A stretch of DNA of 64,000 nucleotides. Source: Ptiloglossa arizonensis. Its lineage: Eukaryota > Arthropoda > Insecta > Hymenoptera > Colletidae. This document shows positions 49,701 through 61,800 of the stretch, piece after piece (position 1 is the first letter of the stretch; each line of letters opens with the position of its first letter). The notes under the pieces are model-generated. The model had not been told where the DNA came from, did not search any database, and saw only the letters and a program-made list of their open reading frames with translations. The stretch covers positions 248,001-312,000 of the forward strand of contig NW_027478786.1 of NCBI RefSeq assembly GCF_051014685.1, given 5' to 3'. A program made the position numbers and the translations under genes.

Positions 49701-50560
49701 ACGAATCCGAGAAATTTCAGTTGCATCTGAAAGCAGAAACTCGCCCGATTACAACGATATGTGTTTTTTTGCCCTAGGCCAATGTAGTAATTGGTTTCGA
49801 GTATCAGACTTGCGAAAATTTTGATGGTTTCTCAACCATTCCTTAACGTTCAAACTCCCATATCTCGCGAACGGATCGACGAACTCGAGAAATTCCTGTT
49901 GCATCTGAAAGCAGAAACTCGCCCGATTACAACGGTATGTGTATTTTTCCCCTAGACCATTTCAGTTATTCGTTTCTAGCATAAGAATTGCGAAAATTTT
50001 GATGGTTTCTCAATCATTCCTTACCATCAAACTCCCATATCTCGCAAACGGATTGACGAATCCGAGAAATTCCTGTTGCATCTGAGAGTAGAAACTCGCC
50101 CGATTACAACGGTATGTGTATTTTTTCCCTACGGCATTCCAGTTATTCGTTTCTAGCATCAGAATTGCGAAAATTTTGATGGCTTCTCAACCATTCCTTA
50201 ACTTCAAACTCCCATATCTCGCGAACGGATTGACGAATCCGAGAAATTACTGTTGCATCTGGGAGTAGAAACTCGCCCGATTACAACGGTATGTGCATTT
50301 TTTCCCCTATGCCATTCCAGTTATTCTTTTCTATCATCAGAATTGCGAAAATTTTGATGGTTTCTCAACCATTTCTTAAATCCAAACTCCGACATTTCGC
50401 GAACGGATTGACGAATCCGAGAAATTACTGTTGCATCTGGGAGTAGAAACTCGCCCGATTACAACGGTATGTGCATTTTTTCCCCTATGCCATTCCAGTT
50501 ATTCTTTTCTATCATCAGACTTGCGAAAATTTTGATGGTTTCTCAACCATTCCTTAACTT
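46701..50560. repeat. Diverged monomers with scattered block copies
   Basis: TGGGGAGTGTAC recurs near 46746 and 47809 (1,063 bp). CCCCCAAATCTCGCG with GTTTCGACTATC recurs near 47.3 and 48.2 kb. CTACGGCATTCC to TTCTTTTCTATC recurs at 46942 and 50129 (about 18 monomers). A dimer with GATTACCAACT recurs at 48458 and 48811 (353 bp). CGAATCCGAGAAATTACTG units at about 50231 and 50409 are adjacent near-identical monomers. Type-C units reappear in this stretch. Confidence 0.76.
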
Positions 50561-53230
50561 CAAACTCCCATACCTCGCGAACGGATTGACGAACTCGAGA
50601 AATTCCTGTTGCATCTGAAAGCAGAAACTCGTCCGATTACAACGATGTGTGTATTTTTGGCCTAGGCCATAGTAGTTATTGGTTTCGTGTATCAGACTTC
50701 CGAAAATTTTGATGGTTTCTCAACCATTCCTTAACTTCAAACTCCCACATCTCGCGAACGGATTGACGAAGTCGAGAAATTCCTGTTGCATCTGAAAGCA
50801 GAAACTCGCCCGATTACAACGGTATGTGTATTTTTGCCTTAGGCCATAGTAGTTATTGGTTTCGAGCATCAGACTTGCGAAAATTTTGATGGTTTCTCAA
50901 CCATTCCTTAACTTCAAACTCCCATGTCTCGCGAACGGATTGACGAACTCGAGAAATTCCTGTTGCATCTGAAAGTAGAAACTCGCCCGATTACAATGGT
51001 GTGTGTACTTTTCCCCTAGGCCACTCCAGTTATTTGTTTCGAGTATCAGACTTGCGAAAATTTTGATGGTTTCTCAAACATTCCTTAACTTCAAACTCCC
51101 ATACCTCGCGAACGGATTGACGAACTCGAGAAATTCCTGTTGCATCTGAAAGCAGAAACTCGTCCGATTACAACGATATGTGTATTTTTGCCTTAGGCCA
51201 TAGTTGTTATTGGTTTCGAGTATCAGACTTGCGAAAATTTTGATGGTTTCTCAACCATTCCTTAACTTCAAACTCCCACATCTCGCGAACGGATTGACGA
51301 AGTCGAGAAATTCCTGTTGCATCTGAAAGCAGAAACTCGCCCGATTACAACGGTATGTGTATCTTTGCCCTAGGCCAATGTAGTTATTGGTTTCGAGTAT
51401 CAGACTTGCGAAAATTTTGATGGTTTCTCAACCATTCCTTAAATTCAAACTCCCATATCTCGCGAACGGATTGACGAACTCGAGAAATTCCTGTTGCATC
51501 TGAAAGTACAAACTCTCCCGATTACAACGGTATGTGTATTTTTCCCCCAGGCCATTGTAGTTATTGGTTTGGAGTATCAGACCTGCGAAAATTTTGATGG
51601 CTTCTCAACCATTCCATAACTTCAAACTCCCATATCTCGCGAACGGATTGACGAACTCGAGAAATTCCTATTGCATCTGAAAGCAGAAACTCGCCCGATT
51701 ACAACCGTATGTGTATTTTTGCCTTAGGCCATAGTAGTTATTGGTTTCGAGTATCAGACTTGCGAAAATTTTGATGGTTTCTCAACCATTCCTTAACTTC
51801 AAACTCCCATGTCTCGCGAACGGATTGACGAACTCGAGAAATTCCTGTTGCATCTGAAAGTAGAAACTCGCCCGATTACAATGGTGTGTGTACTTTTCCC
51901 CTAGGCCACTCCAGTTATTGGTTTCGAGTATCAGACTTGCGAAAATTTTGATGGTTTCTCAACCATTCCTTAACTTCAAACTCCCATACCTCGCGAACGG
52001 ATTGACGAACTCGAGAAATTCCTGTTGCATCTGAAAGCAGAAACTCTCCCGATTACAACGGTATGTGTATTTTTGCCCCAGGCCATAGTAGTTATTGGTT
52101 TCGAGTATCAGACTTGCGAAAATTATGATGGTTTCTCAACCATTCCTTAACTTCAAACTCCCATATCTCGCGACCGGATTGACGAACTCGAGAAGTTCCT
52201 GTTGCATCTGAAAGCAGAAACTTGTCCGATTACAACGGTATGTGTATTTTTGCCCCAGGCCATAGTAGTTATTGGTTTCGAGTATCAGACTTGCGAAAAT
52301 TATGATGGTTTCTCAACCATTCCTTATCTTCAAACTCCCATATCTCGCGAACGGATTGACGTACTCGAGAAATTCCTGTTGCATCTGAAAGCACAAACTC
52401 GCCCGACTACAATGGTGTGTGTACTTTTCCCCTAGGCCATTCCAGTTATTGGTTTGGAGTATCAGACTTGCGAAAATTTTGATGGTTTCTCAACCATTCC
52501 TTAACTTCAAACTCCCATATCTCGCGAACGGATTGACGAACTCGAGAAATTCCTGTTGCATCTGAAAGTACAAACTCTCCCGATTACAACGGTATGTGTA
52601 TTTTTCCCCCAGGCCATTGTAGTTATTGGTTTGGAGTATCAGACCTGCGAAAATTTTGATGGCTTCTCAACCATTCCATAACTTCAAACTCCCATATCTC
52701 GCGAACGGATTGACCAACTCGAGAAATTCCTATTGCATCTGAAAGCAGAAACTCGCCCGATTACAACCGTATGTGTATTTTTGCCTTAGGCCATAGTAGT
52801 TATTGGTTTCGAGTATCAGACTTGCGAAAATTTTGATGGTTTCTCAACCATTCCTTAACTTCAAACTCCCATGTCTCGCGAACGGATTGACGAACTCGAG
52901 AAATTCCTGTTGCATCTGAAAGTAGAAACTCGCCCGATTACAATGGTGTGTGTACTTTTCCCCTAGGCCACTCCAGTTATTGGTTTCGAGTATCAGACTT
53001 GCGAAAATTTTGATGGTTTCTCAACCATTCCTTAACTTCAAACTCCCATACCTCGCGAACGGATTGACGAACTCGAGAAATTCCTGTTGCATCTGAAAGC
53101 AGAAACTCTCCCGATTACAACGGTATGTGTATTTTTGCCCCAGGCCATAGTAGTTATTGGTTTCGAGAATCAGACTTGCGAAAATTTTAATGGTTTCTCA
53201 ACCATTCCTTAAGTTAAAACTCCCATATCT
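50561..53230. repeat. 6-monomer HOR, 1,062 bp, two copies
   Basis: GGCTTCTCAACCATTCCATA recurs near 51599 and 52661, exactly 1,062 bp (6 x 177) apart, within TTGGAGTATCAGACCTGCG units. The order CAAACTCTCCCG, CCCATGTCTCGCG, GGCCACTCCAG, CCCATACCTCGCG and GCCCCAGGCC is the same from about 51.45 to 52.13 kb and from 52.51 to 53.19 kb. CCCATGTCTCGCG also occurs at 50921, five monomers before 51806, so the left part shows an older 5-mer spacing. Confidence 0.85.
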
Positions 53231-55390
53231 CGCGAACGGATTTACGAACTCGAGAAATTCCTATTCCATCTGAAAGCAGAAACTCGCCCGATTACAACGG
53301 TATGTGTATTTTTGCCTTAAGCCATAGTAGTTATTGGTTTCGAGTATCAGACTAGCGAAAATTTTAATGGTTTCTCAACCGTTCCTTAACTTCAAACACC
53401 CATATCTCGCGAACGGATTGACGAACTCGAGAAATTCCTGTTGCATCTGAAAGTGGCAACTCGCCCGATTACAATGGTGTGTGTACTTTTCCCCTAGGCC
53501 ATTCCAGTTACTGGTTTCGAGTATCAGACTGGCGAAAATTATGATGGTTTCTCAACCATTCCTTAACTTCAAACTCCCATATCTCGCGAACGGATTGACC
53601 AACTCGAGAAATTCCTGTTGCATCTGAAAGTAGAAACTCGCCCGATTACAACGGTATGTGTATTTTTGCCCTAGGCCATAGTAGTTTTTGGTTTCGAGTA
53701 TCAGACTTGCGAAAATTATGATGGTTTCTCAACCATTCCTTAACTTCAAACTCCCATATCTCGCGAACGGAATGAGGAACTCGAGAAGTTCCTGTTGCAT
53801 CTGAAAGTGGAAACTCGCCCGATTACAATGGTGTGTGTACTTTTCCCCTAGGCCATTTCAGTTATTGGTTTCGAGTATCAGACTTGCGAAAATTATGATG
53901 GTTTCTCAACCATTCCTTAACTTCAAACTCCCATATCTCGCGAACGGAATGAGGAACTCGAGAAATTCCTGTTGCATCTGAAAGTGGCAACTCGCCCGAT
54001 TACAATGGTGTGTGTACTTTTCCCCTAGGCCATTCCAGTTATTGGTTTCCAGTATCAGACTTCCGAAAATTTTGATGGTTTCTCAACCATTCCTTAACTT
54101 CAAACTCCCGTATCTCGCGAACGGATTGACGAACTCGAGAAATTCCTGTTGCATCTGAAAGCAGAATCTCGCCCGATTACAACGGTATGTGTATTTTTCC
54201 CCTAAGCCATTCCAGTTATTGGTTTCGAGTTTCCGACTTGCGAAAATTTTGATGGTTTCTCAACCATTCCTTAACTTCAAACTCCCATACCTTGCGAACG
54301 GATTGACGAACTCGAGAAATTCCTGCTGCATCTGAAAGTAGAAACTCTCCCGATCACAACGGTATGTGTATTTTTCCCCCAGGCCACTGTAGGTATTGGT
54401 TTCGAGTATCGGACTTGCGAAAATTTTGATGGTTTCTCAACCATTCCTTAACTTCAAACTCCCATATCTCGCGAACGGATCGACGAACTCGAGAAATTCC
54501 TGTTGCATCTGAAAGTAGAAACTCGCCCGATTACAACGGTATGTGTACTTTTCCCCTAGGCCATTCCAGTTATTGGTTTCGAGTATCAGACTTCCGAAAA
54601 TTTTGATGGTTTCTCAACCATTCCTTAACTTCAAACTCCCATATCTCGCGAACGGTTTGACGAACTCGAGAAATTCCTGTTGCATCTGAAAGCAGAAACT
54701 CGCCCGATTACAACGTTATGTGTATTTTTGCCTTAGGCCATAGTAGTTATTGGTTTCGAGTATCAGACTTGCGAAAGTTTTGATGCATTCTCAACCATTC
54801 CTTAACATCAAACTCCCATATCTCGCGAACGGATTGACGAACTCGAGAAATTCCTGCTGCATCTGAAAGTAGAAACTCTCCCGATTACAACGGTATGTGT
54901 ATTTTTCTCCCAGGCCATTGTAGGTATTGGTTTCGAGTATCAGACTTGCGAAAATTTGATGGTTTCTCAACTATTCCTTAACTTCAAACTCCCATATCTC
55001 GCGAACGGATTGACGAACTCGAGAAATTCCTGTTGCATCTGAAAGTAGAAGCTCACCCGATTACAATGGTGTGTGTACTTCTCCCCTAAGCCATACCAGT
55101 TATTGGTTTCGAGTATCAGACTTGCGAAAATTTTAATGGTTTCTCAACCATTCCTTAGCTTCAAACTCCCATATTTCGCGAACGGATTGACGAACTCGAG
55201 AAATTCCTGTTGCATCTGAAAGTAGAAACTCGCCCGATTACAACGGTATGTGTACTTTTCCCCCAGGCCATTGTAGTTATTGGTTTCGAGTATCAGACTT
55301 GCGAAAATTTTGATGGTTTCTCATCCATTCCTTAACTTCAAACTCCCATATCTCGCGAACGGATTGACGAACTCGAGAAATTCCTGTTGC
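53231..55390. repeat. Monomers leading into the 8-mer HOR
   Basis: Includes GGAATGAGGAACTCGAG units near 53767 and 53945 (adjacent monomers) that resemble those of the right edge. TTTTGATGCATTCTC at 54779 lies 1,061 bp (six monomers minus 1) before its counterpart near 55840, so a shorter relative of the next HOR starts here. One unit near 54950 is 1 bp short in the A4T4 tract (AAAATTTGATGG). Confidence 0.76.
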
Positions 55391-58280
55391 ATCTGAAAGC
55401 GGAAACTCGTCCGATTACAACGATATGTGTATTTTTGGCCTAGGCCATATTAGTTATTGGTTTGGAGTATCATACCTGCGAAAATTTTGATGGCTTCTCA
55501 ATCATTCCTTAACTTCAAACTCCCATATCTCGCGAGCGGACTGACGAACTCGAGAAATTCCTGTTGCATCTGAAAGTAGAAACTCGCCCGATTACAACGG
55601 TATGTGTACTTTTCCCCTAGGCCATTCCAGTTATTGGTTTCGAGTATCAGACTTCCGGAAATTTTGATGGTTTCTCAACCATTCCTTAATTTCAAACTCC
55701 CATATCTCGCGAACGGTTTGACGAACTCGAGAAATTCCTGTTGCATCTGAAAGCAGAAACTCGCCCGATTACAACGTTATGTGTATTTTTGCCTTAGGCC
55801 ATAGTAGTTATTGGTTTCGAGTATCAGACTTGCGAAAGTTTTGATGCATTCTCAACCATTCCTTAACATCAAACTCCCATATCTCGCGAACGGATTGACG
55901 AACTCGAGAAATTCCTGCTGCATCTGAAAGTAGAAACTCTCCCGATTACAACGGTATGTGTATTTTTCTCCCAGGACATTGTAGGTATTGGTTTCGAGTA
56001 TCAGACTTGCGAAAATTTGATGGTTTCTCAACCATTCCTTAACTTCAAACTCCCATATCTCGCGAAGGGATTGACGAACTCGAGAAATTCCTGTTGCACC
56101 TGAAAGTAGAAGCTCTCCCGATTACAATGGTGTGTGTACTTCTCCCCTAAGCCATACCAGTTATTGGTTTCGAGTATCTGACTTGCGGAAATTTTGATGG
56201 TTTCTCAACCATTCCTTAACTTCAATCTCCCATATCTCGCGAACGCATTGACGAACTCGAGAAATTCCTGTTGCATCTGAAAGCAGAATCTCGCCCGATT
56301 ACAACGGTATGTGTATTTTTGCCCTGGGCCATAGTAGTTATTGGTTTCGAGTATCAGACTTGCGAAAATTTTAATGCTTTCTCAACCATTCCTTAGCTTC
56401 AAACTCCCATATTTCGCGAACGGATTGACGAACTCGAGAAATTCCTGTAGCGTCTGAAAGTAGAAACTCGCCCGATTACAATGGTGTGTGTACTTTTCCC
56501 CTAGGCCACTCCAGTTATTGGTTTCGAGTATCAGACTTGCGAAAATTTTAATGGTTTCTCAACCATTCCTTAACTTCAAACTTCCATATCTCGCGAACGG
56601 ATTGAAGAACTCGAGAAATTCCTATTGCATCTGAAAGCAGAAACTCGCCCGATTACAACGGTTTGTGTATTTTTGCCTTAGGCCATAGTAGTTATTTGTT
56701 TCGAGTATCAGACTTGCGAAAATTTTGATGGTTTCTCAACCATTCCTTAACTTCAAACTCCCATATCTCGCGAACGGATTGACGAACTCGAGAAATTCCT
56801 GTTGCATCTGAAACCGGAAACTCGTCCGATTACAACGATATGTGTATTTTTCGCCTAGGCCATAGTAGTTATTGGTTTGGAGTATCATACCTGCGAAAAT
56901 TTTGATGGCTTCTCAATCATTCCTTAACTTCAAACTCCCATATCTCGCGAGCGGACTGACGAACTCGAGAAATTCCTGTTGCATCTGAAAGTAGAAACTC
57001 GCCCGATTACAACGGTATGTGTACTTTTCCCCTAGGCCATTCCAGTTATTGGTTTCGAGTATCAGACTTCCGGAAATTTTGATGGTTTCTCAACCATTCC
57101 TTAATTTCAAACTCCCATATCTCGCGAACGGTTTGACGAACTCGAGAAATTCCTGTTGCATCTGAAAGCAGAAACTCGCCCGATTACAACGTTATGTGTA
57201 TTTTTGCCTTAGGCCATAGTAGTTATTGGTTTCGAGTATCAGACTTGCGAAAGTTTTGATGCATTCTCAACCATTCCTTAACATCAAACTCCCATATCTC
57301 GCGAACGGATTGACGAACTCGAGAAATTCCTGCTGCATCTGAAAGTAGAAACTCTCCCGATTACAACGGTATGTGTATTTTTCTCCCAGGACATTGTAGG
57401 TATTGGTTTCGAGTATCAGACTTGCGAAAATTTGATGGTTTCTCAACCATTCCTTAACTTCAAACTCCCATATCTCGCGAAGGGATTGACGAACTCGAGA
57501 AATTCCTGTTGCATCTGAAAGTAGAAGCTCTCCCGATTACAATGGTGTGTGTACTTCTCCCCTAAGCCATACCAGTTATTGGTTTCGAGTATCTGACTTG
57601 CGGAAATTTTGATGGTTTCTCAACCATTCCTTAACTTCAATCTCCCATATCTCGCGAACGCATTGACGAACTCGAGAAATTCCTGTTGCATCTGAAAGCA
57701 GAATCTCGCCCGATTACAACGGTATGTGTATTTTTGCCCTGGGCCATAGTAGTTATTGGTTTCGAGTATCAGACTTGCGAAAATTTTAATGCTTTCTCAA
57801 CCATTCCTTAGCTTCAAACTCCCATATTTCGCGAACGGATTGACGAACTCGAGAAATTCCTGTAGCGTCTGAAAGTAGAAACTCGCCCGATTACAATGGT
57901 GTGTGTACTTTTCCCCTAGGCCACTCCAGTTATTGGTTTCGAGTATCAGACTTGCGAAAATTTTAATGGTTTCTCAACCATTCCTTAACTTCAAACTTCC
58001 ATATCTCGCGAACGGATTGAAGAACTCGAGAAATTCCTATTGCATCTGAAAGCAGAAACTCGCCCGATTACAACGGTTTGTGTATTTTTGCCTTAGGCCA
58101 TAGTAGTTATTTGTTTCGAGTATCAGACTTGCGAAAATTTTGATGGTTTCTCAACCATTCCTTAACTTCAAACTCCCATATCTCGCGAACGGATTGACGA
58201 ACTCGAGAAATTCCTGTTGCATCTGAAACCGGAAACTCGTCCGATTACAACGATATGTGTATTTTTCGCCTAGGCCATAG
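55391..58280. repeat. 8-monomer HOR, 1,415 bp, two copies
   Basis: TGATGCATTC recurs at 55842 and 57257, 1,415 bp apart: eight monomers less the 1-bp deletion in AAAATTTGATGG. The variant order (CGAAGGGATTGACG, CATACCAGTTATTGG, TATCTGACTTGCGG, CGAACGCATTGACG, GCCCTGGGCC, CCTGTAGCGTCTG, TTATTTGTTTCG, GAAACCGGAAACTCGTCC) is kept in both. GAAACCGGAAAC itself recurs at about 56811 and 58226. The copies are almost identical by eye; CACCTGAAAG versus CATCTGAAAG near 56098 and 57513 is one difference. Confidence 0.88.
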
Positions 58281-58539
58281 TAGTTATTGGTTTCGAGTAT
58301 CAGACTTGCGCAAATTTTGATGGTTTCTCAACCATTCCTTAACTTCAAACTCCCATATATCGCGAACGGATTGACGAACTCGAGAAATTCCTATTGCATC
58401 TGAAAGCAGAAACTCGCCCGATCACAACGGTATGTGTATTTTTGCCCTGGGCCATAGTAGTTATTGGTTTCGAGTATCAGACTTGCGAAAATTTTGATGG
58501 TTTCTCAACCATTCCTTAACTTCAAACTCCCATATCTCG

Positions 58540-58716
58540 CGAACGGATTGCCGAACTCGAGAAATTCCTGTTGCATCTGAAAGCAGAAACTCGCCCGATT
58601 ACAATGGTTTGTGTACTTTTCCCCTAGGCCATTCCAGTTATTGGTTTCGAGTATCAGACTTGCGAAAATTTTGATGGTTTCTCAACCATTCCTTAACTTC
58701 AAACTCCCATATCTCG
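58540..58716 (+). repeat. Example monomer, type A
   Basis: A complete 177-bp unit in phase 1. Type A is marked by CAATGGTGTGTGTACTTTTC followed by CCCTAGGCCATTCCAG; this copy has GTTTGTG in place of GTGTGTG. In monomer coordinates the type-A bases are T66, G70, C77, C82 and TCC at 94-96. XhoI, AvrII and NruI palindromes are all intact. It is followed directly by a type-B and then another type-A unit, the alternation that dominates the right third of the window. Confidence 0.93.
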
Positions 58717-58893
58717 GGAACGGATTGACGAACTCGAGAAATTCGTGTTGCATCTGAAAGCAGAAACTCGCCCGATTACAACGGTATGTGTATTTTTGCC
58801 CCAGGCCATAGTAGTTATTGGTTTCGAGTATCAGACTTGCGAAAATTATGATGGTTTCTCAACCATTCCTTAACTTCAAACTCCCATATCTCG
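58717..58893 (+). repeat. Example monomer, type B
   Basis: A complete 177-bp unit differing from type A at a linked set of positions: C66, A70, T77, G82 and AGT at 94-96 (CAACGGTATGTGTATTTTTG, then CATAGTAG). Outside that block it is close to type A. This copy has lost the NruI site at its left junction (CTCGGGAA instead of CTCGCGAA) and has CCCCAGG in place of CCCTAGG, so AvrII is lost too. Mixed A/B blocks exist elsewhere (near 54541 and 57001), consistent with exchange inside the monomer. Confidence 0.9.
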
Positions 58894-61800
58894 CGAACGG
58901 ATTGACGAACTCGAGAAATTCCTGTTGCATCTGAAAGCAGAAACTCACCCGATTACAATGGTGTGTGTACTTTTCCCCTAAGCCATTCCAGTTATTGGTT
59001 TCGAGTATCCGACTTGCGAAAATTTTGATGGATTCTCAACCATTCCTTAACTTCAAACTCCCATATATCGCGAACGGATTGACGAACTCGAGAAATTCCT
59101 ATTTCATCTGAAAGCAGAAACTCGCCCGATCACAACGGAATGTGTATTTTTGCCCTGGGCCATAGTAGTTATTGGTTTCGAGTATCAGACTTGCGAAAAT
59201 TTTGATGGTTTCTCAACCATTTCTTAACTTCAAACTCCCATATCTCCCGAACGGATTGACGAACTCGAGAAATTCCTGTTGCATCTGAAAGTATAAACCC
59301 GCCCGATTACAACGGTATGTGTACTGTTCCCCTAGGCCATTCCAGTTATTCGTTTCGAGTATCAGACTTGCGAAAATTTTGATGGTTTCTCAAACATACC
59401 TTAACTTCAGATCCCATATCTCGCGAACGGATTGACGAACTCGAGAAATTCCTGTTGCATCTGAAAGTGGAATCTCGCCCGATTACAACGGTATGTGTAT
59501 TTTTGCCCTAGGCCATAGTAGTTATTGGTTTCGAGTATCAGACTTGCGAAAATTATGATGGTTTCTCAACCATTCCTTAACTTCAAACTCCCATATCTCG
59601 CGAACGGAATGAGGAACTCGAGAAATTCCTATTGCATCTGAAAGTGGAAACTCGCCCGATTACAATGGTTTGTGTACTTTTCCCCTAGGCCATTCCAGTT
59701 ATTGGTTTCGAGTATGAGACTTGCGAAAATTTTAATGGTTTCTCAACCATTCCTTAAGTTCAAACTCCCATTTCTCGCGAACGGATTGACGAACTCGAGA
59801 AATTCCTATTCCATCTGAAAGCAGAAACACGCCCGATTACAACGGTATGTGTATTTTTGCCTTAGGCCATAGTAGTTATTGGTTTCGAGTATCAGACTTG
59901 CGAAAATTTTGATGGTTTCTCAACCATTCCTTAACTTCAAACTCCCATATCTCGCGAACGGATTGCCGAACTCGAGAAATTCCTGTTGCATCTGAAAGCA
60001 GAAACTCGCCCGATTACAATGGTGTGTGTACTTTTCCCCTAGGCCACTCCAGTTATTGGTTTCGAGTATCAGACTTGCGAAAGTTTTGATGGCTTCTCAA
60101 CCATTCCTTAACTTCAAATTCCCATATCTCGCGAACGGAATGAGGAACTCGAGAAATTCCTATTGCATCTGAAAGTGGAAACTCGCCCGATTACAATGGT
60201 GTGTGTACTTTTCCCCTAGGCAATTCCAGTTATTGGTTTCGAGTATGAGACTTGCGAAAATTTTAATGGTTTCTCAACCATTCCTTAAGTTCAAACTCCC
60301 ATATCTCGCGAACGGATTGACGAACTCGAGAAATTCCTATTCCATCTGAAAGCAGAAACAAGCCCGATTACAACGGTATGTGTATTTTTGCCTTAGGCCA
60401 TAGTAGTTATTGGTTTCGTGTATCAGACTTGCGAAAATTTTGATGGTTTCTCAACCATTCCTTAACTTCAAACTCCCATATCTCGCGAACGGATTGCCGA
60501 ACTCGAGAAATACCTGTTGCCTCTGAAAGCAGAAACTCGCCCGATTACAATGGTGTGTGTACTTTTCCCCTAGGCCATTCCAGTTATTGGTTTCGAGTAT
60601 GAGACTTGCGAAAATTTTAATGGTTTCTCAACCATTCCTTAAGTTCAAACTCCCATATCTCGCGAACGGATTGACGAACTCGAGAAATTCCTATTCCATC
60701 TGAAAGCAGAAACACGCCCGATTACAACGGTATGTGTATTTTTGCCTTAGGCCATAGTAGTTATTGGTTTCGAGTATCAGACTTGCGAAAATTTTGATGG
60801 TTTCTCAACCATTCCTTAACTTCAAACTCCCATATCTCGCGAACGGATTGCCGAACTCGAGAAATTCCTGTTGCATCTGAATGCAGAAACTCGCCCGATT
60901 ACAATGTTGTGTGTACTTTTCCCCTAGGCCATTCCAGTTATTGGTTTCGAGTATCAGACTTGCGAAAATTTTGATGGCTTCTCAACCATTCCTTAACTTC
61001 AAACTCCCATATCTCGCGAACGGATTGACGAACTCGAGAAATTCGTGTTGCATCTGAAAGCAGAAACTCGCCCGATTACAACGGTATGTGTATTTTTGCC
61101 TTAGGCCATAGTAGTTATTGGTTTCGAGTATCAGACTTGCGAAAATTTTAATGGTTTCTCAACCATTCCTTAAGTTCAAACTCCCATATCTCGCGAACGG
61201 ATTGCCGAACTCGAGAAATACCTGTTGCCTCTGAAAGCAGAAACTCGCCCGATTACAATGGTGTGTGTACTTTTCCCCTAGGCCATTCCAGTTATTGGTT
61301 TCGAGTATGAGACTTGCGAAAATTTTAATGGTTTCTCAACCATTCCTTAAGTTCAAACTCCCATATCTCGCGAACGGATTGACGAACTCGAGAAGTTCCT
61401 ATTCCATCTGAAAGCAGAAACACGCCCGATTACAACGGTATGTGTATTTTTGCCTTAGGCCATAGTAGTTATTGGTTTCGAGTATCAGACTTGCGAAAAT
61501 TTTGATGGTTTCTCAACCATTCCTTAACTTCAAACTCCCATATCTCGCGAACGGATTGCCGAACTCGAGAAATTCCTGTTGCATCTGAAAGCAGAAACTC
61601 GCCCGATTACAATGGTGTGTGTACTTTTCCCCTAGGCCACTCCAGTTATTGGTTTCGAGTATCAGACTTGCGAAAGTTTTGATGGCTTCTCAACCATTCC
61701 TTAACTTCAAATTCCCATATCTCGCGAACGGAATGAGGAACTCGAGAAATTCCTATTGCATCTGAAAGTGGAAACTCGCCCGATTACAATGGTGTGTGTA

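Noticed and set aside
58640..58665. tRNA-type B box in GGTTTCGAGTATC
   Set aside because: It resembles GGTTCGANTCC only loosely, with an extra T and mismatches. No A box, cloverleaf or terminator lies at the right spacing.
58540..58716. CENP-B box
   Set aside because: The minus strand has the half motif A-NN-CGGG (TGTAATCGGG), but the required TTCG four bases upstream of the A is absent in the consensus, so the box is not met.
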